A stretch of DNA of 57,953 nucleotides from Alphaproteobacteria bacterium. Its GTDB lineage: Bacteria; Pseudomonadota; Alphaproteobacteria; Caulobacterales; Parvularculaceae. The stretch lies in NCBI GenBank assembly GCA_030426465.1, contig JAUHYK010000020.1:1-57953 (forward strand), given 5' to 3'. Made by a program: the position numbers and the translations under genes. Shown piece after piece: positions 18,273-26,767 of the stretch. A model generated the notes under the pieces. It was not told the origin of the DNA and did no database searches. It was given only the letters and a program-made list of their open reading frames with translations. Each line of letters begins with the position of its first letter. Position 1 is the first letter of the stretch.

Positions 18273-18902
18273 ATGATTGCGAAAACAAAAATCGCGCTGC
18301 TTTGCGCCGCCGCCACGATCACAGCAGGAGCCGCGCACGCCCAAGGCGCTGAGGAAACCACCGGACCTTACATTTCAGCAGGCTATAACTATCTCGACTT
18401 CGATGAAGAACTTGGCGGCGACGCCACCGTTCACGGCCTGACGGCGCGCGGCGGATGGCAGTTCTCACGCTTCTTCGCCGTGGAAAGCGACATCACCTTT
18501 GGCGTCGATGATGGCGGTTTCGACTTTAACGGCGACGAAGACGATCTCGATTTCGACGATAATGATGACGGCTTTTTCGATGACGTGATTGCCGGCCCCG
18601 GTGATCTCGGCCTTGACTATATGGTCGGCGGCTATGGCCGCTTCATCCTCCCTGTCAGCGATCGCTTCGATATCTCGGCGCGCGCGGGCTACGCCTTTGC
18701 GGAAATCGATTCAACGGTGCAGACCCTTGGCGGCAATGAACTGGTCTTTGGCGGGTCTGATGATGGTCCGGCCTTCGGCGCATCTGCGGCCTATGACTTC
18801 ACTGAAAATCTCTCGCTTCGCGCCGATTACACTCATTATGAGTTTGGCGACGCCAATGCGGAAAGCTTCGGCGTCAATCTGGAACTGAAATTCGGCGGCT
18901 AA
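18273..18902 (+). CDS. Outer-membrane beta-barrel protein
   Basis: 209 residues. Signal peptide MIAKTKIALLCAAATITAGAAHA, then alternating amphipathic strands typical of the small 8-stranded OMP fold (YISAGYNYLDF, LTARGGWQFSRFFAVE, YMVGGYGRFILPV, ISARAGYAFAEI, LSLRADYTHYEF, FGVNLELKFGG). One loop is very Asp-rich (about residues 78-105, with runs such as DEDDLDFDDNDDGFFDD) and may bind divalent cations at the surface. The ATG at 18273 follows a GGAAGGA ribosome binding site. A strong hairpin follows the gene. Confidence 0.82.
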   Translation: MIAKTKIALLCAAATITAGAAHAQGAEETTGPYISAGYNYLDFDEELGGDATVHGLTARGGWQFSRFFAVESDITFGVDDGGFDFNGDEDDLDFDDNDDGFFDDVIAGPGDLGLDYMVGGYGRFILPVSDRFDISARAGYAFAEIDSTVQTLGGNELVFGGSDDGPAFGASAAYDFTENLSLRADYTHYEFGDANAESFGVNLELKFGG

Positions 18903-18923
18903 ACCTCTCTCCCCGAGCCGCTG

Positions 18924-18953
18924 GCGGCGGCGCATTGGCTCATGCGCCGCCGC
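18924..18953 (+). terminator. Strong hairpin after the outer-membrane protein gene
   Basis: A perfect 12-bp stem (GCGGCGGCGCAT / ATGCGCCGCCGC) with a 6-base loop, 22 bases after the stop codon, followed by a pyrimidine-rich ACCCTTTTCC tail. Confidence 0.8.
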
Positions 18954-19060
18954 ACCCTTTTCCTGCTCCCTCTTCCAATCCTTTCCGATTTGGCCCTAGG
19001 CGCGCCCGGCGCAAAGGTGCATGCTGGCTCTTGCTTTAAACCTTGGAGGGCCATTCTCGC

Positions 19061-20494
19061 ATGCATCGTTCTTTTCTCTACGCCGCCTTGTCGTTCCTGC
19101 CGCTCGCCGCTTTGCCCACAAGCGCCCACGCCGATGACGCGGCTGTGCTTTCCGGTATCGACGCCCGCTATGACGAGACCGCCACTGTCGCCCGCCAGCT
19201 CTGGGAATGGGCGGAAGTCGGCTATCAGGAAGAACGCTCCAGCAATCTCCTGCAAGACAAACTGTCTTCCGAAGGATTTTCGATCCGAAAAGGCGTCGCC
19301 GATATTCCAACCGCCTTCATCGCCGAATACGGAAAAGGCGGCCCGGTGATTGCGATCCTCGCGGAATTCGACGCCCTTCCCGGCATCAACCAGAACGATG
19401 TCGCCACTCGCGCGCCGATCGACGGCAAAGCCGCCGGTCACGCCTGCGGCCATAATCTATTCGGCGCCGGATCGATGACAGCCGCAATCGCTGTGAAGAA
19501 ATGGCTGGAAGAAACCGGCACGCCCGGGCGCGTCCGCCTTTACGGCACGCCCGCCGAAGAAGGCGGCAGCGGCAAGGTCTATATGGTCCGCGCAGGCCTC
19601 TTCAACGATGTCGACATCGCGCTGCACTGGCATGCGGATGATGAAAACTCCGCCGCCGCGCGCACCAGCCTGGCGAACCGTTCGGCGAAGTTCCGCTTTA
19701 AAGGCGTGTCGGCCCATGCGGCGGGGGCGCCAGAACGCGCCCGCTCAGCCCTCGACGGCGTTGAAGGCTTTAACATGATGGTCAACATGATGCGTGAGCA
19801 CGTTCCGCAAGATGCGCGCATTCATTACGTCATCACCGAAGGGGGCAACGCACCGAATGTCGTGCCTGACTTCGCTGAAGTCTTTTACTATGTGCGCCAT
19901 CCTGATGCGAAAGGCGTCGAAGACATCTGGGCGCGTGTGGAAGACGCAGCGCGAGGCGCGGCGATGGGAACCGGCACCGAAGTCGACTGGGAAATTATTC
20001 ACGGCAACAATCCGCTGCTCGTCAATGAAACACTGGCGAAAATGATGGATGAAAAACTGCGTGAGGTTGGCGGCGTACAATACACTGCGGCGGAAAAGAA
20101 ATTCGCAGAACAAATTCGCAAAACCTTTGATAATCCCCGCTCGACAATAGAAAGCGCTAACGAAATTCAGCCCTATGACCGTTCCCTCGGTTACGGCTCC
20201 ACCGATGTCGGCGACGTTTCCTACGCCGCGCCGACTGTCGGCGTTCGCACCGCCACCTGGGCCCCGGGCACGTCCGCTCATTCCTGGCAAGCGGTCTCCG
20301 CAAGCGGCATGTCGATCGGTTTCAAAGGCGCGCAGGTCGCGGCCAAAGCGCTCACCCTCGCCGCCATTGAACTTTATGAAAATCCGGAATTGCGCGAAAC
20401 CGCACGCGCCGAGTTTGAAGCCGCACGCGGCGAGAATTACAAATATCAGTCCCTGCTCGGCGACCGCGACCCGCCGCTCGACTACCGGAAATAA
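19061..20494 (+). CDS. M20-family amidohydrolase / aminoacylase-type peptidase
   Basis: 477 residues. Signal peptide MHRSFLYAALSFLPLAALPTSAHA, so it is exported. M20/amidohydrolase motifs: LAEFDALPGINQ, AGHACGHNLFGAGSM (metal ligands) and RLYGTPAEEGGSGKVYM (Glu-Glu pair), a lid domain with KFRFKGVSAHAAGAPERARSALDGVE, and a C-terminal region with TSAHSWQAVS. This resembles the AbgB branch, which cleaves N-acyl amino acids such as p-aminobenzoyl-glutamate. The ATG at 19061 was chosen over an in-frame TTG that lies inside the GGAGGG ribosome binding site. Confidence 0.87.
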   Translation: MHRSFLYAALSFLPLAALPTSAHADDAAVLSGIDARYDETATVARQLWEWAEVGYQEERSSNLLQDKLSSEGFSIRKGVADIPTAFIAEYGKGGPVIAILAEFDALPGINQNDVATRAPIDGKAAGHACGHNLFGAGSMTAAIAVKKWLEETGTPGRVRLYGTPAEEGGSGKVYMVRAGLFNDVDIALHWHADDENSAAARTSLANRSAKFRFKGVSAHAAGAPERARSALDGVEGFNMMVNMMREHVPQDARIHYVITEGGNAPNVVPDFAEVFYYVRHPDAKGVEDIWARVEDAARGAAMGTGTEVDWEIIHGNNPLLVNETLAKMMDEKLREVGGVQYTAAEKKFAEQIRKTFDNPRSTIESANEIQPYDRSLGYGSTDVGDVSYAAPTVGVRTATWAPGTSAHSWQAVSASGMSIGFKGAQVAAKALTLAAIELYENPELRETARAEFEAARGENYKYQSLLGDRDPPLDYRK

Positions 20495-20513
20495 GCAGCG
20501 TTGCACCAAAACA

Positions 20514-20549
20514 AAAAGCGCGCCCGCTGATCTTGGCGGACGCGCTTTT
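20514..20549 (+). terminator. Terminator after the M20 gene
   Basis: A 14-bp stem with one mismatch (AAAAGCGCG-C-CCGC / GCGG-A-CGCGCTTTT) and an 8-base loop, 20 bases after the stop codon. The A-rich and T-rich ends let it work on either strand. Confidence 0.85.
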
Positions 20550-20918
20550 CTCATTCATCCCTAGCCAGCATCACAGACTTGGCGATTGCTGAGTGTGTTC
20601 TGTTGCGTGGTCCGGGATTCATGATCTTTCAGGCTAATGCGTTAAAGGTCTCCCTTTGATATGCGTGCCGAAAAAATGTTCCTCGAAGAGATCGTCGGTG
20701 TAAGGATTAAGTCGCCCCGACAGCTATAATGGAATATCAGGAACGCCGTCCCGTCAACGACAATCGGCGTTAACCATTTTCACATTTTAAGACTTCGTTA
20801 AGACTTTCCGCGCCCGCGAACAGCTCCCATTTGCAAAATCAATGGCTTGGCGGCGTCACTCGCCGCACTGCAAGACGGCGCTCGTTGAATTTCATAATCG
20901 ATTTCGCGGGAAGCGGGC
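20550..20918. other. Convergent intergenic region without a recognised gene
   Basis: About 370 bases between the ends of two convergent genes (M20 and prfB), where no promoter is expected. It nonetheless carries two CtrA-like sites (20770-20801). Small ORFs exist, such as ATG 20842 on the plus strand (26 codons, running into the end of prfB), but none has a convincing ribosome binding site or known similarity. It may hold a small RNA or an unrecognised short gene. Confidence 0.45.
20770..20801. promoter_or_regulatory. Predicted CtrA-type binding sites in a convergent gap
   Basis: TTAACCAT at 20770-20777 (a common CtrA half site) is followed by TTAA-GACTTCG-TTAA at 20787-20801, an exact match to the TTAA-N7-TTAA consensus of the alphaproteobacterial cell-cycle regulator CtrA. 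The element TCGGCGTTAACCAT at 20764-20777 is repeated exactly at 26754-26767. Binding is inferred from the motif only. Confidence 0.5.
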
Positions 20919-22029
20919 CTAAGACGCGTCGCCGCCGACGCGTTGCGCCAGCGCGGCGCTCATGAACCCGTCAATATCACCGCCAAGCACGGCGTCAGGG
21001 TCCGTGTGCTCGACCGCCGTGCGTGTGTCTTTCACAAGCTGGTAGGGCTGTAACACGTAAGAGCGAATCTGGTGGCCCCAGCCGATATCGGTTTTCGACG
21101 CGGCCTGCTCCGAAGCTGCTTCTTCACGCTTTTGAAGCTCAACTTCATAAAGCCGGGCGCGCAACATGTTCCACGCCGTTGCACGGTTCTTGTGCTGCGA
21201 GCGTTCGTTCTGACACTGGACGACGATGCCTGTCGGATTATGCGTAATCCTGACAGCAGAGTCCGTGGTGTTCACATGCTGACCGCCGGCGCCGGAGGCG
21301 CGGAAAGTATCGACGCGGCAATCGCTTTCATTGATCTCGATGTCGATCTGATCATCAACGACCGGATAGACCCAGACCGAGGCAAAAGACGTGTGACGCC
21401 TCGCATTGGAGTCATAGGGCGAAATCCGCACCAGGCGATGCACGCCGGACTCCGTCTTCAGCCAGCCATAGGCGTTATGACCTTTCACCTGAATGGTGGC
21501 GGATTTGATGCCCGCTTCCTCACCCGGCTGCTCCTCGATGACATCGACTTTATAGCCGGTTTGCTGCGCCCAGCGGGTGTACATCCGCAGCAGCATCGAC
21601 GCCCAGTCGTTTGACTCCGTGCCGCCTGCGCCCGGATGAATTTCGACGAAACAGTCATTGGCGTCGGCTTCTCCCGACAAGAGCGCTTCAATCTCGGCCT
21701 TTTGCGCCCGGACATGAAGATCGGTGATCATGGTTTGAGCCTCATCAAGGCTCGCCGTGTCGCCTTCTTCTTCCGCCATTTCCGCAAGGCCAAGCAGGTC
21801 GTCCAGCTCGGACTGGATCGCCCCCACAGCATTCATCTGGTTTTCAAGCGCGGTGCGTTTTTGCATCAAGGCCTGCGCCTCTTCCGGATTATCCCAGAGG
21901 TTAGGGTCTTCGGCCTTGGCGTTCAGCTCGGCTAATTCTTTTTCGGATTTATCCCAGTCAAAGACGCCTCCTCAGCAGTTCGAGCGACTGCTTGATTTCG
22001 TCCGTCAGGGTTGTGATCTCGGCGCGCAT
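20919..22029 (-). CDS. prfB: Peptide chain release factor 2, with programmed +1 frameshift
   Basis: Release factor for UGA and UAA codons, about 369 residues in two frames. The first frame starts at ATG 22029 ([13 protein letters not shown]) and meets an in-frame TGA at 21958-21960 after 23 codons. Just before it stands AGG AGG CGT CTT TGA C, the classic slip site: a Shine-Dalgarno-like AGGAGG three bases before CTT-TGA. A +1 shift continues with [19 protein letters not shown] and the full RF2 body, including the catalytic loop [16 protein letters not shown]. Low RF2 favours the shift, so the protein regulates its own synthesis. Automated callers may start the gene wrongly near 21869. It lies downstream of mrcA on the same strand. 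Confidence 0.96.
21957..21972 (-). promoter_or_regulatory. prfB recoding site
   Basis: On the minus strand the bases read AGGAGG CGT CTT TGA C. The internal Shine-Dalgarno, the slippery CTT and the poorly terminating TGA-C context match the RF2 autoregulatory frameshift known from Escherichia coli (AGGGGGTATCTTTGAC). Confidence 0.95.
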
Positions 22030-22103
22030 CTTTGTCTCCCGCGCAAGGCCTTGAAGAAAACGGCGCATAGGCGCCGCAGCGTTATATGATGAGGCTCGCG
22101 CCC

Positions 22104-25022
22104 TTAGTAAAGACCGTTGAGATCCTCTTCCGGGTCTTCCGCCTGCGGCGCGGCGCTCAACGGATCGAGCGCGAAGTCGTCATCAAGAGTCCGGCTGGCG
22201 TTCGGATCGTCTTCGGCTTTAAACGCCTCGAGGATGACGTTCCGGTCGCCGGCGCCCGCGGGCTTGCCGGTGCGGGCGTTAACCCGCACGAGACGCACGC
22301 CGGAAGGCACACGGAAAGGAACGCCCGCTTTGTCTTTCAGCGCCTCGACCATGAAGTCGGCGAAGATCGGCGCCGCGACCGTGCCGCCGGCCTCGCCCTG
22401 CCCAAGGGTCTGCGGCATGTCGAACCCGACATAGACCCCGGCCGCGAGGTCAGGCGCAAAGCCGACGAACCAAGCGTCCTTGTAATCGTTCGTGGTGCCT
22501 GTCTTGCCGGCGATAGGCTTGTCGGTCTTGCCGCCAACGGTCCGCGCCGCCGTCCCGCGGCGTACGACGCCTTCGAGAATGGACGTGATCTGATAGGCCG
22601 TGCGCGGGTCCATCACCTGACGGCGCGCATCGGGCAATTGCGGCTCGGACTGTCCCGACCATACGCGCGCATTGCATGACAGACATTCGCGCGTATCACG
22701 CTTGTAGATGGTCTTGCCGGTGCGGTCCTGAATTCGGTCGATAAGCACCGGCTCAACGCCCTTGCCGCCATTGACGAAGACTGAATAACCGGCGGTGATT
22801 TTCATCAGCGTTGTCTCGCCGGCGCCAAGCGAAATCGCGAGTTCGCGCGGCAGGCTGTCCGACAGCTGAAAGCGCTCGATATATTCCATGATCCGGCCAA
22901 TGCCGAGATCCTGCGCAAGACGCGCTGTCATGGCGTTGCGCGATTGCTCGACGCCAAGACGCAAAGTCGACGGACCATAATACCGTCCTGCGATATAGTT
23001 GCCCGGCTTGTACCAGCTGTCGACGCTGGGCGCGACGAACGGCGCGTCGAGCACAATCGAGGACGGCGTATAGCCGCTATCGAGCGCAACGGAATATACA
23101 AACGGTTTAAATGTAGATCCTGGCTGACGCTCGGCCTGTACGGCGCGGTTAAACTCCGACATCTGGAACGAGAAACCGCCGACCATGGCGAGCACACGTC
23201 CCGTATGCGGATCAATTGCAATGAGGCCGCCATTCACCGCCGGCGTTTGCCGCAAGGCGTAGGAATTTTCCGGCGTTGGTTTTGCGGGGGCGTCTTCCGC
23301 TGCGCCTTCAGGTTTCGGCAAGGTCGCAGCTTCATATTTTTCAGCATAGACGACGTCGCCGCGCTTCAGAACTTTACCCGCCGTCTTCACTTCATCGCCG
23401 AGATCATTGGCGGAAACGTAATCGCGCGCCCACGCCATCAGTCCCAGCGGAATGTTGGCGGTTGCGCCGTCGGGGAAACCGATCTCGGCGCCGTCAGCGT
23501 TGACGGACAGAACAAGCGCCGGACGCCATGGCGCCATATCGTCGGAAACCTTGCGCGCGTTTTTAAGATCGTCGACCAGGGCGTCGAAAGGCTCGGCCCA
23601 CTCGCCCGGCACTTCGTCCATTGTCGCGATCGGTCCACGCCATCCATGACGCTGATCATAGGTGACGAGCCAGCGGCGCAGGGCTTCGCCCGCCTGTTTT
23701 TGCAAATGGGGATCAACGGAAGTACGCACCGCAAGGCCGCCATCATAAAGCGCTTCAACGCCGTAAAGATCTACGATGCGCTTGCGGACTTCTTCTGCAA
23801 AATACTCCATGGTCCAGTCGCGCGCCCCAAGCGGCGGCGCGATCTGAGCGCCCAAGGGCTGGGCTTCTGCTTCGGCGGCTTCCTCCGGCGTGATCCGACC
23901 GTCAGCCTCCAGACGACCGATCACATAATTGCGCCGCTCCACCGCGCGCGCTTCATTGTCGATCGGGTGATAGTTGCTCGGCCCCTTGGTGATCGCCGCC
24001 AGATAAGACGCTTCCGCAATCGTCAGCTCGTCGAGCGACTTGTCGAAATAATTGAGCGCCGCCGCCGCGACTCCGTAAGACCGGTTGCCGAGATAAATCT
24101 CGTTCAAATAGAGTTCAAGGATGTGATCCTTGGTGAAGGTGCGCTCCATTTTGCGTGCGATCAGCATTTCGCGGAGTTTGCGTTCGACTTTCTGCTCGCT
24201 GGTCAGGAGGAAGTTCTTCGCAACTTGCTGTGTGATGGTCGAACCGCCTTCAAGCCGGCGCCCACGCAGAATATTGCCAATGTTAGAGACTTGCGCGCGC
24301 ACCAATCCGCGAAAATCGATGCCGGAATGTTCGTAGAAGGATTGGTCCTCCGCCGAGACAAACGCGTATTTAACGTGATCTGGCATAGCTTCGATGGGAA
24401 CGAATAATCGCCGTTCACGCGCGAATTCAGCGACAAGCGATCCGTCGCCTGCATAGACGCGGGTGGTCACCGGCGGCGCATATTCCGCAAGCTGCTGGTA
24501 GTCCGGCAAATCCTTGTTGAGCTGGTTGAGATACCATGCCGAGAAACCGGCGACGCCGATCAGACCGAGCGCTCCTGCGGCAAATGCAAAGCCGAAAAAT
24601 TTGAACATGGAAACTACCCATCCACCGCCGCCGCCACTAGCAGGCGCTGCGTGCGGGGCCGCTGCCGGCGCATTATCAGATTCGATCCGGCGCCTGGGCG
24701 CAGCTAATGGCTCAGGCGCTTCATCGACTTCGTCATCCTCGTCGAGAACAATATCCCCAGCCGGTTCATCATCAACCGGCGCGGCTTTCACGCGTTTTGC
24801 TTCTGCGGGCGCCGGGGCCAGATCCTCTTCATCATCGTCGTCTGGCGCGTCGCGCTGAGAGAACATATCGTGCTCAATGGGCTCGTCCTCATCATCATCA
24901 GGCGCAGCCGAAAGCGCGGGCGAGCCGTATTCATCATCATCGCCCGGCGCATCGCCGAATTGCAGCCGTTCGTCATCGGCAGGCGGCGTATTGTCATGCT
25001 CGTCGTCTTTGTGATCGGTCAT
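22104..25022 (-). CDS. mrcA: Penicillin-binding protein 1A (bifunctional transglycosylase/transpeptidase)
   Basis: 972 residues. It polymerises and cross-links peptidoglycan in the periplasm. The glycosyltransferase 51 domain (about 185-360) has EDQSFYEHSGID with catalytic Glu225, then GGSTITQQVAKN and RKMERTFTKDHILELYLNEIYLG. The transpeptidase domain has STFK (Ser636), SRNAM and KTGTT (Lys840). A single membrane helix spans about 135-163. An unusual cytoplasmic N-terminus of about 130 residues precedes it, very rich in Asp and Glu and probably disordered. prfB follows 74 bases downstream and may be co-transcribed. Confidence 0.95.
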   Translation of the reverse strand: MTDHKDDEHDNTPPADDERLQFGDAPGDDDEYGSPALSAAPDDDEDEPIEHDMFSQRDAPDDDDEEDLAPAPAEAKRVKAAPVDDEPAGDIVLDEDDEVDEAPEPLAAPRRRIESDNAPAAAPHAAPASGGGGGWVVSMFKFFGFAFAAGALGLIGVAGFSAWYLNQLNKDLPDYQQLAEYAPPVTTRVYAGDGSLVAEFARERRLFVPIEAMPDHVKYAFVSAEDQSFYEHSGIDFRGLVRAQVSNIGNILRGRRLEGGSTITQQVAKNFLLTSEQKVERKLREMLIARKMERTFTKDHILELYLNEIYLGNRSYGVAAAALNYFDKSLDELTIAEASYLAAITKGPSNYHPIDNEARAVERRNYVIGRLEADGRITPEEAAEAEAQPLGAQIAPPLGARDWTMEYFAEEVRKRIVDLYGVEALYDGGLAVRTSVDPHLQKQAGEALRRWLVTYDQRHGWRGPIATMDEVPGEWAEPFDALVDDLKNARKVSDDMAPWRPALVLSVNADGAEIGFPDGATANIPLGLMAWARDYVSANDLGDEVKTAGKVLKRGDVVYAEKYEAATLPKPEGAAEDAPAKPTPENSYALRQTPAVNGGLIAIDPHTGRVLAMVGGFSFQMSEFNRAVQAERQPGSTFKPFVYSVALDSGYTPSSIVLDAPFVAPSVDSWYKPGNYIAGRYYGPSTLRLGVEQSRNAMTARLAQDLGIGRIMEYIERFQLSDSLPRELAISLGAGETTLMKITAGYSVFVNGGKGVEPVLIDRIQDRTGKTIYKRDTRECLSCNARVWSGQSEPQLPDARRQVMDPRTAYQITSILEGVVRRGTAARTVGGKTDKPIAGKTGTTNDYKDAWFVGFAPDLAAGVYVGFDMPQTLGQGEAGGTVAAPIFADFMVEALKDKAGVPFRVPSGVRLVRVNARTGKPAGAGDRNVILEAFKAEDDPNASRTLDDDFALDPLSAAPQAEDPEEDLNGLY

Positions 25023-25232
25023 TGGTCTTTACGCTTGTCCCGGCGTCTTCCGCCCCGCACCCGGCCCATCCACGGCATTGGGCCCCACTACTTTACCATG
25101 GCCTCGCCAGCCCGGCTCGTCATCATTGCGAGCGGCGCTTGTCCCCGCGCCTTTTCTTCCCTTTATCGCATAATTTGGACGGCAGCGAGGCGCAATAGCG
25201 CCGCAAATCCCTTATTTTCGTAAGGTTTAGCC

Positions 25233-26573
25233 CTATTGGCCGGCGGCGGGCGCCAGCTGGGCCTGACGCTGGCGGCTTTCGGCTTCAAAATAGGCGTCGA
25301 TTGAGTCGGCCACCGCACCCATGGTTCTGCTCCGCCAGACCGGCGAATTGAGGTTCGCCTCATCCTTGGCGTTGGAGATGAAGGCCATCTCCAGGAGCAC
25401 CGCCGGAACATCCGGCGCGAGAAGCACCCGCAGGTCCCCTTTCCGGTGGGAGCGGTTCAGCATGGGCGTTTTACCGGCGAGGTTTTCGATCAGGAGTTCC
25501 GCGAATTTCGACGATTTGGTCATCGTCGTGTCTTGGGCCTTGTCGAAGAGGATATCGCCAACCACGGAGTCGTATTCTTTCAAATTGACATCATAGACCT
25601 GATAGTCGCCTTGGGACTTCGCGACCTTCGCCGACCGAGCCGTGCTGTCCTCGGACAGGGTGTAGACGGATGCGCCACGAACCGCCTTCTGGCTGATGGC
25701 GTCGGCATGAAGCGAGATGAAGAGATCGGCGCCGGCCTTGCGCGCCAGGGCCTCCCGCCGGGCCAGTTCATCGCGCTGGCTCGGCAGAATCCGGTCATCC
25801 TTGTCGGATGTGCGGGTCAGGACAACCTCATAACCACCGCGCGCTTTCAGCAACTCCGCCAGTTTTTCCGCCGCGGCCATTGTCGTCACCCGCTCATAGG
25901 TGCCGCTCTGCCCTTGTGAACCAGGATCGCGGCCGCCATGGCCGGGGTCAATGACAACGACTTTTTTCTCGTCCTTCACCGGGACCGGGGGAACGATGAC
26001 CTTCTCCTTGACCGATGGCGTCGGCGGAATGTCAGCCTCGGCGACCTGCGCAGGCGTTTCCTCGGCCGGCGTGTCGCCAGTCACCTGCTCGATGATGGCG
26101 GCGATGTCGTCCTTGCGGGCCGGAAGGCTCGCGAGAAGTCCCGCCGTGTCAGAAGTCACAAGATCAACAACAAGGCGGTGTTTGGCGACCCCGGGCGAAG
26201 GCTCAATGACGAACACCTCTTTGATTTTGGCGGTCTTTTTCAGCTCCAGAACCGCGCGGACGCCGCGTCCCTCGCTGGCGAAACGCGCAGCCGCCACATG
26301 ACCCATGCCGGTTTTCGCCGACGCGGCGCCCTCAAGGCTCTCAAAATCGATGAATATCCGCCCGGCTCCGAGATCATCGCCGGATACAAAATATCGCGGC
26401 GCGCCTTTCAGGTCGAAAACGATTCGGGTCTGATCCTTACCCGGTCCGAATCGCACATCGAGAAGCTCTGCAGCGCGGACGGTCCCTGTGAGCGCAAAGA
26501 CGATCCCGGCGAAAATCGCCAGAGAACGCATAAGTCTTTGCGATAATTTACAGAATCTGGCCATCATGCCCAT
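25233..26573 (-). CDS. amiC: N-acetylmuramoyl-L-alanine amidase (AmiC-like, AMIN + Amidase_3)
   Basis: About 446 residues; the start is uncertain (ATGs at 26573, 26567, 26564 and 26531; AAGG lies seven bases before 26573). An N-terminal signal peptide (LAIFAGIVFALTGTVRA) leads to an AMIN domain (about 40-150: LLDVRFGPGKDQTRIVFDLKG) that targets septal peptidoglycan. A Pro/Glu-rich linker follows, then a zinc amidase_3 domain with VVIDPGHGGRDPG (His), YERVTT (Glu), LFISLHADA (His) and LLEMAFISN (catalytic Glu). It splits septal wall for daughter-cell separation. A CtrA-type site lies about 125 bases upstream, suggesting cell-cycle control. Confidence 0.93.
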   Translation of the reverse strand: MGMMARFCKLSQRLMRSLAIFAGIVFALTGTVRAAELLDVRFGPGKDQTRIVFDLKGAPRYFVSGDDLGAGRIFIDFESLEGAASAKTGMGHVAAARFASEGRGVRAVLELKKTAKIKEVFVIEPSPGVAKHRLVVDLVTSDTAGLLASLPARKDDIAAIIEQVTGDTPAEETPAQVAEADIPPTPSVKEKVIVPPVPVKDEKKVVVIDPGHGGRDPGSQGQSGTYERVTTMAAAEKLAELLKARGGYEVVLTRTSDKDDRILPSQRDELARREALARKAGADLFISLHADAISQKAVRGASVYTLSEDSTARSAKVAKSQGDYQVYDVNLKEYDSVVGDILFDKAQDTTMTKSSKFAELLIENLAGKTPMLNRSHRKGDLRVLLAPDVPAVLLEMAFISNAKDEANLNSPVWRSRTMGAVADSIDAYFEAESRQRQAQLAPAAGQ

Positions 26574-26695
26574 CCATACGCCTTGGCTCAAACAAGCCCA
26601 GAACGGCGTGCTGACGCCCGCCGGCCTTTATCCGCCCCGATGCCCCGAAACTCCCCGGCGCATTCTTTACAGACGGTATTCTGATTTCGCCAGCG

Positions 26696-26767
26696 TTAAC
26701 GCCGCCTTAATCATTACGGATCGTTTGTCCGGATTTTTCCATGCAATACTGAGTCGGCGTTAACCAT
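26696..26767. promoter_or_regulatory. Predicted CtrA-type sites between amiC and rne
   Basis: TTAA-CGCCGCC-TTAA at 26696-26710 exactly fits the TTAA-N7-TTAA CtrA consensus, and a half site TTAACCAT lies at 26760-26767. The full site is about 125 bases upstream of the chosen amiC start, a plausible position for control of a cell-division amidase. The half site is part of a 14-mer repeated exactly at 20764-20777. Confidence 0.55.

Noticed and set aside
20842-20922. A 26-codon plus-strand ORF near the CtrA-type sites
   Set aside because: No convincing ribosome binding site, basic low-information sequence, and overlap with the end of prfB.
22944-24407. A 487-codon open frame antisense to mrcA
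   Set aside because: Arg/His-rich translation typical of the complement of a GC-rich gene; mrcA motifs on the other strand are unambiguous.
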